A stretch of DNA of 64,000 bases from Ridgeia piscesae. Its lineage: Eukaryota; Annelida; Polychaeta; Sabellida; Siboglinidae. Each line of letters starts with the position of its first letter. Positions within the stretch are counted from its first letter, which is position 1. The notes under the pieces are model-generated. The model did no database searches and had not been told where the DNA came from. It saw only the letters and a list, made by a program, of their open reading frames with translations. Positions 1-12,544 of the stretch are shown in pieces. Where the stretch lies: the NCBI GenBank assembly GCA_025642075.2, contig JAODUO010001728.1, forward strand, positions 28,501-92,500, in the 5' to 3' direction. A program made the translations under genes and the position numbers.

Positions 1-170
1 GTGGCTCTCCCTTGTATTCTCTCTCAAACATATCTATGTTTGTCTTGCGATATGGCGTCCATGTTTTTATACACTATTCTAAATGAGACCTAGCAATTGT
101 TTTAGACATCGGTATTACTAGTTATTTGTACGCTTTTTTACTAATTTGATTTACCGTCGATGCTGTGTAC
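1..170 (-). pseudogene. Non-LTR retrotransposon RT fragment (thumb region)
   Basis: Read on the minus strand, the first ~130 bases give a degenerate SHLE-x-CIKTWTPYRKTNIDM segment. This is the region after the RT palm that in CR1/jockey-type LINEs reads roughly HLEYC-x-W-P-Y-K-DID. The same region occurs at about 56340-56460 in the fuller minus-strand LINE of this window, and the nucleotides align there. It contains a stop codon and is cut by the window edge, so it is a dead fragment whose remainder may lie outside. Confidence 0.55.
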
Positions 171-489
171 ATACTCAACACCGCTTTATTTAATGTAATG
201 TTAGTGTTTAGAACAGGGCCTGATCTGATTAACCAACAACTCTTTCAAGGAACACTTGTTACATAAAATGTGTAGTTATTTGCTCATTTCGTATACAAAA
301 TAGCATATTTATTATAAAACAAAATAAAAACAATTATTTATGTTGTGCCTCAGTTTACACCTATAGAAAACGTATGTTACTATCAAATATTACATCACTG
401 TTAAATCACACACAATTTGTTTCAACTAAACATTCAAATATAACTTGGCACACCAAATATCATCAAATATAGCGAAACAAATACACTTA
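171..489. other. AT-rich spacer, nothing recognised
   Basis: No sustained coding frame, microsatellite or internal repeat partner was seen. The stretch is AT-rich and joins the LINE fragment on its left to the R1 repeat on its right. Confidence 0.4.
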
Positions 490-750
490 GATAAGTTGTG
501 AAAATGCATAATTACCGCTGAAAACTGTGAATGTTGTAGGAATACCACGGTTTTGAAGGGTTACTGATAACCCGCGCTTTTAATAGTCGACGTGCTGCTG
601 CATCAATAATTCTACTAGAAAATTTATCCATATCAAATAAACGTAAACATATCAATATATCACTGTGAACAAATGCATCAATTAGTTGGTACGTTAATGC
701 AAAACTGGAATTATGAAAGGATACATAAATATCACAGCAGTGAATTGTTG

Positions 751-831
<81 letters not shown>

Positions 832-1450
832 GCTGGGAGCAATGATATTGATTCGTGCGTTATACAAATAAATTGTTTTATTAGTATTATTTAAAACTTT
901 AGAAATTCCTTAGTACATTTTTCTAGGCAGAAGATTGGGTCTAGATGTTAAATATTGTTAACACCAATGTAATATTGTTTCTGTGGTGAACGCTGGAACA
1001 AGATTATTGTGTTACCTTTACAGCCATATGCCAAGGTATCCACATATTTATAGGTATAAAAGTGCGTACGTATGGATAAAGAGTGGTCAATCCAAAGGGA
1101 AATAGCTTTATGTCATATAGTTGAGAACGTTGGTCTTCAGGAAAAAATGATGAATATATATGTATATATGTTACGATATTTGTGGACGTCATTTTAGTGT
1201 CGTTTTTTAATAGTGCCATTTTTCGTGTTGACAAATAATTTACATGCTCTCAATGCTGCTATTTTTGTATGAACGTTAATTGAGATTGCATTAGTTTAAA
1301 AAAGCACGTATATTTCTAATATAAGCACATTGAGCGCAATGTACTTGATTGCTCATTGTGGACATGGCGGCTTATGTAGCCCACCACCAGGATGTCGTAG
1401 TAAATATATTTATTTTATGATAAGTTTATTTTGAACTTGAACTCTAGTAT
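490..1450 (-). repeat. Dispersed repeat R1 with (TA)n core, inverted copy
   Basis: Bases 520-730 match 35140-35300 in inverted orientation and 580-725 match 61590-61740 directly. Bases 828-1450 match 33880-34430 inverted. In every fuller copy the two conserved arms flank a (TA)n tract, here at 752-827, so the microsatellite belongs to the repeat. The outer end carries the phrase ATGGCGGCTTATG near 1363-1375, also present near 5500, 22425 and 33925. No protein-like frame is conserved. It could be a non-autonomous DNA transposon or Helitron-like element; the ends are not defined well enough to choose. Confidence 0.7.
752..827. repeat. (TA)n microsatellite
   Basis: About 38 uninterrupted TA units inside R1. 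The same position holds a much larger and impure tract in the copy at 34432-35045. Confidence 0.95.
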
Positions 1451-2344
1451 TTATACATCGAACGTTTTGACTACGAATTTTTGGCCGTCGTAGTCAAAAT
1501 GGTCGATGTCCTGTTGTTTAAATATAATTGTTTTACCGAAACTACGTCAGGTTTATTTTGCTCGCATACAGAATAACATCGCCAAATGTAATGGAATACA
1601 TTTTGAAAAATAATCTTACCAATTAAGTAGATGTGAATATTCTCTCATCTGGTAGCACAAAGACTCGTGCCATGTGGTGTTTGATACACCAAACGTAATT
1701 ATTATTATTATAAGATTCGTACACATGCAGTGATACAATATCGAATGTGACTTTCAATAATACTGCATGCTACAGGCGAACTTTCGCACAAGTATGAACA
1801 TTAATAATTGTGTGCTCTGTTTTATTAATTGTCTTTATTGCATGCTTTATATTTCATTATTATATATTAAGGGTAATTACTAGTCACAATATACTGCCCC
1901 ATAAAAATACGTAGGATGCAAGTGTGGCGGGGCCCTTTCCAAGGTTACGTTCCAGCGGTTTCTCCACTCTAATATATGTCAGGAGGGATGAATGTGACAG
2001 GGTCCTAACAATTCCCTAACTCCGCAATAACGCAGCCACGCCTATAATTCGTGGCCAGATACTGAAAGATGCTAAAGTTGGATGCGATAAACACATGCAG
2101 GCAATGATCCACACGCGTCTGGCGTTTTTTTCCACAGCAGCACAACGTAAGCTGCTTTTTATATAATCTTTTTGAAAGTGTTTTCCATGGTCGCTATATG
2201 CATGGTGCTAATTCTAAAACAAACAAAGGAGTTTATGTTATGCTATTTAAAATAGTTATGTTGGCTACACATATTGGAAGAGGGGACATGGCTCACCCCA
2301 ATCCCTAACATTTTGGAATCTAGACTTTGGACCCATAACTGCTT
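1451..2344. other. No gene recognised
   Basis: Frames are short and broken on both strands. I saw no RT motif, microsatellite or second copy in the window. Confidence 0.4.
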
Positions 2345-2640
2345 GCCTGATTCATAGAGTGACAACACGGACTTGAATATTTACTGAACTAAGATCTAGT
2401 TGCGGCCGACCAAGTAATTTATCTAATAATTTTTCACGGGGTAGTCGGAAGTTTATGTCTGAACTCGTATATTAATTTTACTACTAGACTGACGTAGGGT
2501 TTTAAGAGACGGGGGTGTTTAATCGCTATATGCCTGTAAATTTGTTTTTATGAACTGAAAACTTGGCGGGACATTTCCTCAGGCTGAAAAGTGGGGGACG
2601 TGGTCCCCTCATCCCCCACCGATCGACGCCCATGCTGTGT
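2345..2640 (+). repeat. ~310-bp repeat, unit 1 (partial)
   Basis: From the phrase TTTACTGAA to GATCGACGCCCATGCT this aligns with 3330-3546 and 3620-3860. Shared landmarks are a GTCGGAA motif, a GGCTTTTAAGAGA-like motif and the GC-rich end GTGGGGGACG...CCCCCACCGATCGACGCCC. This is the most diverged of the three units. Confidence 0.7.
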
Positions 2641-2807
2641 AGAACTTCCCAATCCTACATTTTGGCAAATGAATTTGTCATCACTCATACAGGAATAAGT
2701 TACACAAAGTGCAGGAATCCGCCGCTTCGGTCGTAGGCGATAAGCATCAAGCGGGCAAGGGGTGAATGTGAAACACAAATTTCATAATTTATAATGTGCT
2801 TGATGGT

Positions 2808-3546
2808 TAGAACCTACTAATAATATCAACACAAGAATGCAAACTGATAGAGCACGGCAGCGGCTCAGCCAGGTGTCGCGCTTACATTTTCCCGGTCGTT
2901 ATAAACTTTCCGATTGACGTCTCTGCGCATACGCGATAAATATAAAATGTGCAGTGAAACGACAAAGCATTTTTGATATGAATGCCACGGGCTGTGCGTC
3001 AACTCTCCTATGATGATTCCTGTGAAGAGTTGCTTAAAATGTCGTTCAATACAATAACGTCTTACGTTTGTTTCAATCACCGTCACGGATTATGGCGCAC
3101 TATAGTCACGTTTGCTATCAAAACATGCTTCAAAACTTGTTTGCCTCGTGTTAATTTTCTACAAATAACTTTATGTATATCCTAACGAACAACCCGTAAT
3201 ATGTATACCATAAATGCATTTTCCTTTCGTTGCACATTAATGATTTTACATTTATCGCGCATGCGCAGAAATGTCAATCGGAACGTTTATAACGCCGGAA
3301 AAATGAAAGTGCTACACCGGCATGATGATTATTTACTGAAGCAAGATCAAGTTGCGCGCTGTGGCCATTCGATTTTCTAATGGGTGGTCGGAACTTCATA
3401 TCGCGAGTTTATTGTCTAGCTACTAGTCCTATGTAGCGGCTTTTAAGAGAGAGGAGTGGTGAGTCAGGCTACATGCCCCGCAATGTTTCTGAACTGAAAA
3501 GTGGGGGACGCGTCCCCCCATCCCCCACCGATCGACGCCCATGCTA
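2808..3546 (+). repeat. ~310-bp repeat, unit 2, split by an insertion
   Basis: The unit starts with an ATAATATCAACACAAG motif and ends with GATCGACGCCCATGCT. With the hairpin element at 2872-3316 removed it is about 300 bp, like unit 3. Its 3' end contains the palindrome GGGGGACGCGTCCCCC near 3503-3518, which could form a strong stem. Confidence 0.75.
2872..3316. mobile_element. Hairpin/MITE-like element with ~90-bp inverted arms
   Basis: Left arm 2872-2965 and right arm 3225-3316 are reverse complements with scattered mismatches. Both contain the TATCGCG-x-ATGCGCAGA core, a GTCAATCGG motif and a terminal GGTGT. About 260 bp separate them. Unit 3 of the surrounding repeat (near 3600) continues across the same point without this sequence and so serves as an internal empty site. 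I see no clear target-site duplication and no transposase frame, so it would be non-autonomous. Confidence 0.7.
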
Positions 3547-3860
3547 GAGCCTATAAATAATATCAGCACAAGGTTGCAAACTGATAGAACCCGGCAACGG
3601 CGCAGTCCGGCATGATAGTTATTTACTAAAGTAAGATCAAGTTGATTTTCTAATGGGTGGTCGGAACTTCATATCGCGAGTGTATAGACTAGTTAGTCCT
3701 GTGTAGCGGCTTTTGAGAGAGAGGAGTGGTGAGTCAGGCTATATGCCTCGCAATTTTTCTGAGCTGAAAAGTGGGGGGGGGGACAATTCCTATGCTGTCC
3801 CCCCACGCTGAAAAGTGGGGGACGCATCCCCCCTCGTCCCCCACCGATCGACGCCCGTGT
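3547..3860 (+). repeat. ~310-bp repeat, unit 3 (uninterrupted)
   Basis: Directly follows unit 2, so the two form a tandem pair. It lacks the hairpin insertion. Its GC-rich end is itself duplicated: the GCTGAAAAGTGGGGG motif appears twice, at about 3761 and 3811. Confidence 0.75.
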
Positions 3861-4680
3861 ACACGGGACCTGGGATTCATCATGGATACTAATCTATCCA
3901 TAACGTCACAAGTCGTCAACATTTGTCGCTCCGGCTACTACCGTCTGTCGCGAATCGCAAAGATACTCTGCTAGCACCATTGCATTTAAGTTGTGTCTAA
4001 GGGTTTCATACACGAACTAGTGACATCGCGACTCGACTCGACTATGGCAATGCGGTACTATTCGGCATAAGCGATTATCACCTGCACCGGCTGGAACATG
4101 TTACAGCAGTCTTTAGTCCAGGCCCTGCCGTATAGTCCCGTAGACATTTTGTACTTAAGAAAGTTTGACTGTTGAATTGAATAATATATACATATGGCCA
4201 TATATTTTGAAGAAAATGACCGTTCTGCCAAGTTTTTTGTAATTCCACCTTGTAGAATTTTAAAGCCATATGTATATATTATTCAAATCATCAGTCAAAC
4301 TTTCATAATACGAAATGTCTACAGGTCAATAGGGCAGGACCAGGCCTACTTCAGCAAAATTGTCGTGGAAATCCGGCGGGGCGACCGGCAGTCCATGACG
4401 ACAATAGAGCGGCAATTACACTGGGTGTCAGTCAAAAGCGCATCGAATTCAAGCTAGTTGTACTCGTGCACAGGACTATATACGATGGCACGCCAGAGTG
4501 TCTTGTGGCACTGCTACTCCAGCACACACCTCCCCGTTCCCTGCGCTCTGCAGGCGGGTTACTCTTTTAAGTCCAAAGAGTGAATTTAGAACGATTCGGC
4601 CGCCGTGCATTTGTCTGTGCATGACCCAATCTGTGGAACAAATTCCCAAGGAATATGCGCAACAATGGTAATTTAGCACA
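3850..4680 (+). pseudogene. CR1-like LINE RT C-terminal remnant, interrupted
   Basis: Plus-strand translation gives TRDLGFIMDTNLSITSQVVN followed by an ICRSGYYRLSRIAK segment, then after the insertion at 4114-4348 an ERQLHW segment and, in shifted frames, the LVLVHRTIYDGTPE-type and PPRSLRSAG-type segments. These are the usual post-palm blocks of CR1-like LINE polymerases. Several frameshifts are needed. The first part has a second copy at 19480-19640. Confidence 0.75.
4114..4348. mobile_element. 235-bp hairpin MITE with ~85-bp inverted repeats
   Basis: Left arm 4114-4198 and right arm 4265-4348 are reverse complements at roughly 85 percent identity by eye. Both start with TAG(T/G)CC(A/T)GG(C/T)CCTGCC and end with TATACATATGGC. 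Only ~65 bp lie between them. It splits a CR1-like RT remnant, and the related remnant at 19640 diverges at the same point. A 3-bp CTT on both sides may be a target duplication. There is no coding capacity. The superfamily cannot be assigned from the termini alone. Confidence 0.8.
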
Positions 4681-4756
4681 ATTTAAGAAACAAAACACGT
4701 TTATTTTCTACATAACTAGTTTTACACAACGAAGATTATGTTTTAGCGTACCTTAT

Positions 4757-5247
4757 TACCTTACTGCCTACGTACCCATCTTCGCATTATTGACGCAGGC
4801 GCTTAAAAATCATACTCTTTCTAAGTTCGTCCAAACTGTTGGATAACTTGCGGGGGTGGCTCAATGCTCAAGAGGGTGTACGATTTATTAGGTGTATGCC
4901 ACACGTTATCGTTACATTGATACAATCAGTTCGATCTAGCGGGCCTACAAGATTGTACACTTTTACCTCATTCTTCCGATTTATAATTGATTGTGGTATT
5001 CAAATTACGGAGCTATTGCACGTAGCCTATTGTGAGGACAATTTGTTTAAGATTATGCCTGATGTGTTTACTACATCATCCTGCGATGTACTCGTCATGT
5101 AGTAATTGCTTTGAGTGAATGTTTGCATCACGGAATTAATATTTTATTGAGTTCTAATTTAAGAACATACGCAGTAGACGTAATTGTATCTATTAGGTTA
5201 AGGTTTCTGAAGTGCGTTACTGAAAATTAGTAAAATATTTCACTGTC

Positions 5248-5250
<3 letters not shown>
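4757..5250 (+). repeat. Dispersed repeat R4, copy 1
   Basis: Matches 19828-20702 closely, ending in both cases at the same GT array. The segment GTGGCTCAATGCTCAAG (4856-4872) resembles a tRNA-type pol III box A, and AGTTCGATCTAG (4928-4939) resembles a box B. The ~70-bp spacing is longer than normal, so a SINE origin is only possible. Copy 2 carries ~390 extra bp after base 20053. Confidence 0.6.
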
Positions 5251-5291
<41 letters not shown>

Positions 5292-5340
5292 CGTGCGTAC
5301 GTGCGTGCGCGCGCGCGCGTGTGTATATATGTGTGTGTAT
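5251..5340. repeat. (GT)n/(GTGC)n microsatellite
   Basis: GT units pass into GTGCGTGC and GCGC then GTGTATAT. The array sits at the 3' edge of R4, as the array at 20702-20815 does. Confidence 0.95.
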
Positions 5341-5379
5341 AACATACGGGGATGCTATGTTATGTCGCCACATTACTAA

Positions 5380-5606
5380 GATATACGTGGGTTTAAAATG
5401 TGCTAAGTAAATGTTACTAGTTTGTGTCAATACTACACTTCAAGATAAACTGATCATAAGATAAAATTATTTACTACGACATCCTGGTGGTGGGCCACAT
5501 AAGCCGACATGTCCACACTGAACAATCAAATACATTGCGCTAATGTGCTTATATTAGAAATGTACGTGTTTTTTAAACTAATGCAATCACAATTAACAGT
5601 AATTTC
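5380..5606 (+). repeat. R1 end fragment
   Basis: Carries the R1 start (TTTAAAATGTGCTAAGTAAATG, then CATCCTGGTGGTGGG and CATAAGCC-CATGTCC) and stops before the TA core. The same start is found at 22315 and 33815, and inverted at 1360-1450. Confidence 0.7.
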
Positions 5607-5850
5607 ATTTCATCTACCTTTTGCATTTGCTCTAAATTATTCTCATACGCTCTTTCTATTAATACAAACTTCTAGTCGCAGTTTCGGTATTTCTCACTTC
5701 CATATCCGATTCACTTTCTGGGCATCTGATCTCTGCCAATTTGTCCAACTACCATTCTGTCCTCACCACCGACCTATTTCAACTTACTCCTCATTGCTTG
5801 TACCCGAATAAATCTAAGAAAGATTTGCGATGTCCTTATAAGAAGGAGTG
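5607..5850 (-). pseudogene. LINE 3'-end fragment
   Basis: Minus strand of the family best seen at 15965-16330, where translation gives the C-terminal block KCERRKLGLEDCIKRDLERV. Here only the nucleotide pattern survives. It is repeated at 35645-35865 and briefly at 12765-12800. Confidence 0.5.
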
Positions 5851-5939
5851 CTATCATGAAGCATATCAAGCCATTGAAGATGATATTAACAATTGTATTG
5901 AACATGATGTACCTTTACCTCTTGGAGTGAACTTGTAGT

Positions 5940-7095
5940 GTTTAAACGATGGTTCAGGGATAGCCAACACATTGCTAACAAATAAGGCTAGCTATCATAA
6001 TGGATGTCAAGAACGATTCTGCTCTCATAATGTGCAGCGAGCAACATCATAGAAAACAAAGGAAGGATCGGATAGCGAAGAGTTTTCCTTTAGTCCGAAA
6101 CAAACTGGTTCTAGCTTTAATGCGAGTCTCGACCGCAACACTGTTCAATGTGTCTGCTGTGAGACTTTTCAAGATGATATCGAAGAGAAAATCTACAGAG
6201 CTAGGAGTGAAAACTGTGGCAAGAACTTCAATACATGGGCTATGGAATCCAGGAATTGGGTGATTCAGCACGATTGAACACTGCAATCAACGCAGAGGAT
6301 GCAGAGGCTGGAGATGTGCAAAGATCACTCATCTTGTTATATAAAGGTCAAGAATGATGCCCGTGCTGCAAAGTCGAAGACGTCTCATGCTAAGAGAGGC
6401 TCTCCGGTTGGATGCACCTATGATCCTTTGGTAATCGCTCAGCTTGTCGCGTTTGTGGAGTTCAATCATTTTACCTTCAATGTTGCTGATTTGAAGAAGT
6501 TCTATCGTCGTATCTATCAACTGGGCTCTGATTGGATCGGAGTTTACATGCACCAGAAAATATTTAAAAAAACATATATTAGAGAAGCTAGGACCGGACT
6601 AGTCAGAATACTCAGAAGGTCGTGATGTTTACGTCTCGCATTAGAAAATAATTGGCGCAGCATTGGTACAGAATGTTAACCTTCAGGTGTCCGAAGATGA
6701 GGCTAAGAAAATCAATGATGTTGATATCATGCTGCGCAGATACATTATTCTGCAACATATGCCGTTTGATGGATCATTTAACTCAAGTTGTTTGAGTGAA
6801 CCGGTTGCCAAGCCTCTTCGGGCCTTCTAGAAATCTTACTCCCTAATCGATTCAAGAAAACGTAGAAGATCAGGTCAGCAACAGTGCCAGGATACGAGTT
6901 GACTGCACTATATATCAGCTGATATACACCAATGCTACAAAGTAATCTAGCAACGCACTCACTCTCTATCAGAAGAAGGATAGAGAGACACCATTTCCTC
7001 TGTATGTGGGACTGAAATTACATATCCGATCAGGAGTTCCCGATGCAGCGTGGCTAAACCATCTCTACACAGTCCTGGCTGATAAACGTAGTTAA
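5940..7095 (+). pseudogene. Gene family N remnant, copy A
   Basis: Most decayed of three copies (others at 36000-37672 and 61976-64000). Recognisable blocks are HAKRGSPVGCTYDPLVIAQL near 6387, the LGSDWIGVY block near 6520, then after stops the NVNLQVSEDEAKK block near 6675 and the YQKKDRETPFPLYVGLKL block near 6970. It is truncated at 7095, where block B continues. Several stops and frameshifts make it non-functional. The family is described under the 61976 copy. Confidence 0.8.
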
Positions 7096-7099
7096 TCTG

Positions 7100-8390
7100 A
7101 GTGTACTAATTATCAGTCGTTTGCCATTGGAAACAAGTGTAAAGATATGGTTGGCTGAGAGAGTGTGTTCCGAAAAATGCATATAACATTGAACAATTGC
7201 CCAAATATCAGAACGTAACCGTTAGAAGATGTGACTACGATTTGATAAGCTCGGGGCCATGTTATATGTTTCAAAATCTGGAAATATTCGGCTCTGGGCG
7301 CCACAATCATGGTCAATCTTCAAATGCATGCGTGGGTTGAAGGCGTCGTCTACTGATCCTTTTTCGTGTCCAGACCGCACAAAACACTTTCGTAAAGACA
7401 GAAGTCAGTTTCAGTGGACGGTAGTTGTTCAACCAGTATATGCTGCATTGATTCTGGACTGGTTATGACAGTGATTGTTTTAACCAGATCAAACTCTGGA
7501 AAGCTGGAGAAAAAGAGTCAGCGCAACTCCAGAGAGTGTCGTGTGCTCTCTTTCCTGGAAAAAGTCTTCATATCAACGTCTTGGACTGTAAAGGGTGGAG
7601 ACATATTGTTGCCTGGATGAAACGGATGTTGCCCTGCTGAACTGTTCTGCCGTTCCAATCAATCATATGCAACAATATGTCAGATAACGAGAGAATGATT
7701 GTTCACTATTGTTAATGGTTCCAAATGCTGTATAATGTGATGCAGACACATTTCTTATTAAATAAAGCGAAATGGTCCGCAAATTTGCCTTTATATGCAA
7801 ACTGGGTCTGATTGACCTTGTCATTGGAATGGGTGTAATTCATCTATATGTGCTAACAAGACAACCGTGCCATCAAGGCATACCTGGCAGTGAAACTTTC
7901 ATTCCAAACCACAGAAGAATTGTAGTCATAGAATTAAAAACTTACTTTCTTTTACAGGAAATGTGAATGGGAATACTGTGTTAATTGTAAGATAATCTGT
8001 TAAAGTGGTGGTCCAAATGTTTTGTAATGGAATATATCTTTCATGGCTTGAATACATTGCTCACGGCTGCTGGAAACCGATGTGTACAGCTTATAACTTG
8101 TCAAACGTGCTGTAAAAGTCGTCCTCTGTTTATTATAATATTCGAAATTATTGTTAATGACAGCTGGGCTCTCCAAGTGTTGTGTAAAGTGCTGCATGAC
8201 AATGTTGTGTTGTCGGAAGGAAACTGGTCGTCGTGTGTGCGGTTGACTGCACATATGGCCTTCTTGACTGCCTTCTGCACCCCGCGTTTAGCTCTATTGA
8301 AGTCTGACACTGACACTGGCCAAATGTTGTGGTACTCACGAGTGTCAACTTCCGGCGACATGATAATGCGTATGTGACTGTTTTAATTAA
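7100..8390 (-). pseudogene. Rex1/CR1-like LINE remnant, copy A
   Basis: Minus-strand order is linker then RT. At 8361-8101 lies FNRAKRGVQKAVKKAICAVN followed by HDDQFPSDNT, the lysine/arginine-rich endonuclease-RT linker. At about 7440-7330 a shifted frame gives NNYRPLKLTSVFTKVF, which is RT block 1-2 (NDYRPVALTS-x-K-E). Copies lie at 38020-39340 and 25918-27120, with a relative at 58880-60500. Frameshifts are dense. Confidence 0.7.
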
Positions 8391-9689
8391 CATAATACAC
8401 CAAACTATATAAACATCATTTAAAATGTATACAAAACAAAATATTAAATGATATATATTATGTGATGCTTATTATGGCAAAAACGGTATTTGTGGAAAAT
8501 TAGTTTTTTGATATGCGACCCATTTCGTTAATATGGGTCACACCCCAACATCACCACATCCACAAAGTGTCCATGAATGTAGTTTTTGATTTATACTCAC
8601 GTTTCGTGAATACTCTGACGCTGAATATATGTTCAGTTTTATGCATTTCAGCGGGTTCGTGTGGAAGTTTCGTAGATTGAGATATGTTCTAAATGCTGGC
8701 GTGAAGCGTTGTGTTGTGTACGGACTGGGTTGTAAGTAAAGAAAATGTACCCGAAGGTATTCTTTGTATTAAGCTAACTGTTCATGAATACCCAGAGGCT
8801 GACTAAATCTTTAGTTTCAAACACATTTTGTTTATATAAAATTTAAATTAGAGAACTTTGGGGCTCACTATTTGAAATATATTTGAGAATTGGACGTTTA
8901 TAAATCGTCATATCATGATATAGGCACAACATGTGCATGTCATACGCGAAAAATACATTGGTATGCGGACTTGTAAGCAGGTAATCTATTTCAGGAACAC
9001 GCTGAAAAAAGGGAACGCAGTTTTTACACACATTACCGCGGGTGAACGTCTTTGTTCTTAGAAACTTGATGGACAACTCGATTAGTGTTACAAATATATT
9101 TCATATAATAAACACAGCCAGCGATAAAACACACAATTTCCCAACCATTAATGTCGCCATACTCAGGCGCATTTTGTTTCATACCGACAACGCAATTGTA
9201 ATAGGGTTAGTTAGCAGTGGCAGTAAGCACGCTTTGGCTTTATACAACAACGCAACGTTATACTCGTATAAATAGGAAACGTCATCAATATAATATTGTT
9301 GTTTCGTTTGAATTGTTTGATATATTATCACATAAGCGTGATTTTAACCTGTCTTTGTAATTGCATATAGCGCCTAATAATCGTTAGTGATATTTTACCT
9401 AATCCCACTCACCATCCATGTAATCAGGATCACGAACACCCTCGCACTCTATACTCTTTCCATCCTTTTCATCTGCATCATTCATCACGACACTCTCCTC
9501 GCAGTATCAATATGACATGGACAAATAATGGTCTTTGTGGCAGTCACAAACCTGTGTGTTGCACACGTTGTTCAATGCCTTACTGTACCAATGAATGACA
9601 CCACAAAAGTACAGTGGACCTGGATAAAAATTTCAAATAACAGGAGCGGGGACGACATACAGGATCCCCGTGTAACACGTAACTTTATG
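8391..9689. other. Duplicated non-coding stretch of block A
   Basis: Aligns with 39345-40690 and in part with 27490-27860 and 47330-47710, but no frame is maintained. It includes a stretch near 9510-9600 that in copy B (40441-40590) reads as a short cysteine-rich peptide; this is not conserved well enough here to call a gene. Confidence 0.5.
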
Positions 9690-10662
<973 letters not shown>

Positions 10663-10924
10663 GAAAGTGTGTGAATGCATGTTTTTTAACTGACTATGTT
10701 TGAAATATATCACTAACATAAATGAGTATTATGCTAACGTATTATGCTTGTATTTGTCTTTCGTGTGGGCCGCACTCGTACACCCTTGACAAACATGCTG
10801 TGACTAAACACCACTTAGTGTTTACATTATAAATGTCAAGTACATGACATTTATTAATGTATTTGTTGTCAGTATGTACTAAAATGATGAGCTTTGATGG
10901 AAACGCTAATGGGTGTTTAGTTTC

Positions 10925-11160
10925 AGCATGTGTGTCAAGGATGTATGAATGCGGACCGAATAAAAAATGCTTTATTATAAAAGTAATTTATGTTAGTGAT
11001 AATATATTCAGTTAAAACAAATTTACGTTGCTGCGTGCCACTTGTGTACTGATATGGGGTGTCACACCCGCTGAGGGCGTGCATGCCAAGCAGTTGCTGA
11101 CACCGTGTTCTTATGGCTTTGGTATTCAGCAAAAAAGTATCCGATTTCGGTCATCACTGC
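10925..11160 (-). pseudogene. GCDT-module remnant, copy 1
   Basis: Minus-strand peptide contains CQQLLGMHALSGCDT. The phrase L-P/G-x-HALTGCDT is a signature I recall from the C-terminal region of large multi-copy uncharacterised proteins of cnidarians, molluscs and fish. Here the serine variant ALSGCDT is followed by a degenerate tail. Copies lie at 41913-42197 and 60996-61292. No complete domain is present. Confidence 0.6.
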
Positions 11161-12107
11161 GTAAAACTTGCTATTACTTCTAATATAACTGTAACCGTGA
11201 TACGTTCCACAGTGAAACCTTTTGAGCAATGTCCTCCAAACATAATTTAAATGATCCGATGTAAAACAGTTTGAAATCATAGAATATGGAAAGAATAATT
11301 ATTGGCATATTCTTATTTTCCTTGTCTACCTGGTTGCTGGTATTTTCTCCATTACTTTCGTGTGATCTTCTTTTGTTTGTCTGATTATTCAGCAATTAGT
11401 TTTCGTTTTTCTAAATCTTTCAAACTTGGTGTATTGCGCTTGCTGTGCATGCAGATACTCTTCTCTTCTATATGGATCAGTATCTCGTTGTTCTAATTAT
11501 CTCCAAGAATATGGTGTATGTAAAAATTTACAGAACTTTACAAGACATCTTATTCTGATAATAATCCTAAGGGAGCACATTTTAGTAACCACTAAAATTA
11601 TGGATATCTAACTATCAGTACTGTCACATACTCGGTGTAACAGGACTAACCATAAACGACGTGTAATAGCACTGAAATCAGCGGTCTAAATGCGACGTCT
11701 AACTAAAACAATATCCCTGTTATCACTCACATGATGGTCTTGATATACGGTATATTTATATTATCAATTGCACAAAACTGTAGGTTACAGGGAGTTTTTG
11801 ACAGTGAGTTAACTAGGTAACATGACTGACCTTGAATAAGCCTAACTTTCGAAATTTTATTCAAGTAATCGCCATAAATTTAATAATTTGAATTTCATGC
11901 GTTTCTCACCTCTTTGCGATCCAGCCATATCATCAGTGCTGCCATCTGGTGTGTGCATCTAAATAAAACTCTGCAATTTCGTATATACACACCTTAACAG
12001 TGCTGACATAAAAGTACCGATTTTGTCATGTACACGTTGATTCTTCAGTCAATAAATACCAAATATAAGCAAACGTCATAAGAAAATAGTAGATTTTTTA
12101 AAACATG

Positions 12108-12109
<2 letters not shown>
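11161..12109. other. No gene; conserved with block B to 11708
   Basis: Bases 11161-11708 are nearly identical to 42070-42648, including a chance 61-codon frame at 11426-11611. From 11709 to 12109 nothing is recognisable. Confidence 0.5.

Positions 12110-12192
<83 letters not shown>
12110..12192. repeat. (TA)n microsatellite
   Basis: About 41 TA units, uninterrupted. Confidence 0.95.
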
Positions 12193-12195
<3 letters not shown>

Positions 12196-12544
12196 TTTTA
12201 TGATCAGGGATTGATTAATATGTAAATCTGCAAATAGTGAATACATAATGCAATAAAAATCAAGATACTGGGACAACATATACTAATCCATATGACTTGG
12301 ATATTTTACCAATGTAGACGAGTTATCACAAATTATTATGAACTGTTTTAATGGTACATTGGCAGCTAATACAACGTATGAAAATGGAATGTCAATTTGT
12401 TTAATTTATGACAAGTTACAGGTGAGAATATATTGAGGACACTGAACTGCATCGAACATATGGAATCACCAGTTAGTGATAAATACCTTCGTGGAAACTG
12501 GTGCATTATGTAATAGTTGACATATCAATCGTGTTGTTATCACT

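Noticed and set aside
8027..8377. Plus-strand 116-codon frame over the LINE linker
   Set aside because: Shadow of the minus-strand AKRGVQKAVKKA linker, which has recognisable LINE character.
11426..11611. A 61-codon frame conserved at 42355-42540
   Set aside because: The DNA around it is equally conserved because the whole block is a recent duplication; no coding signature beyond that.
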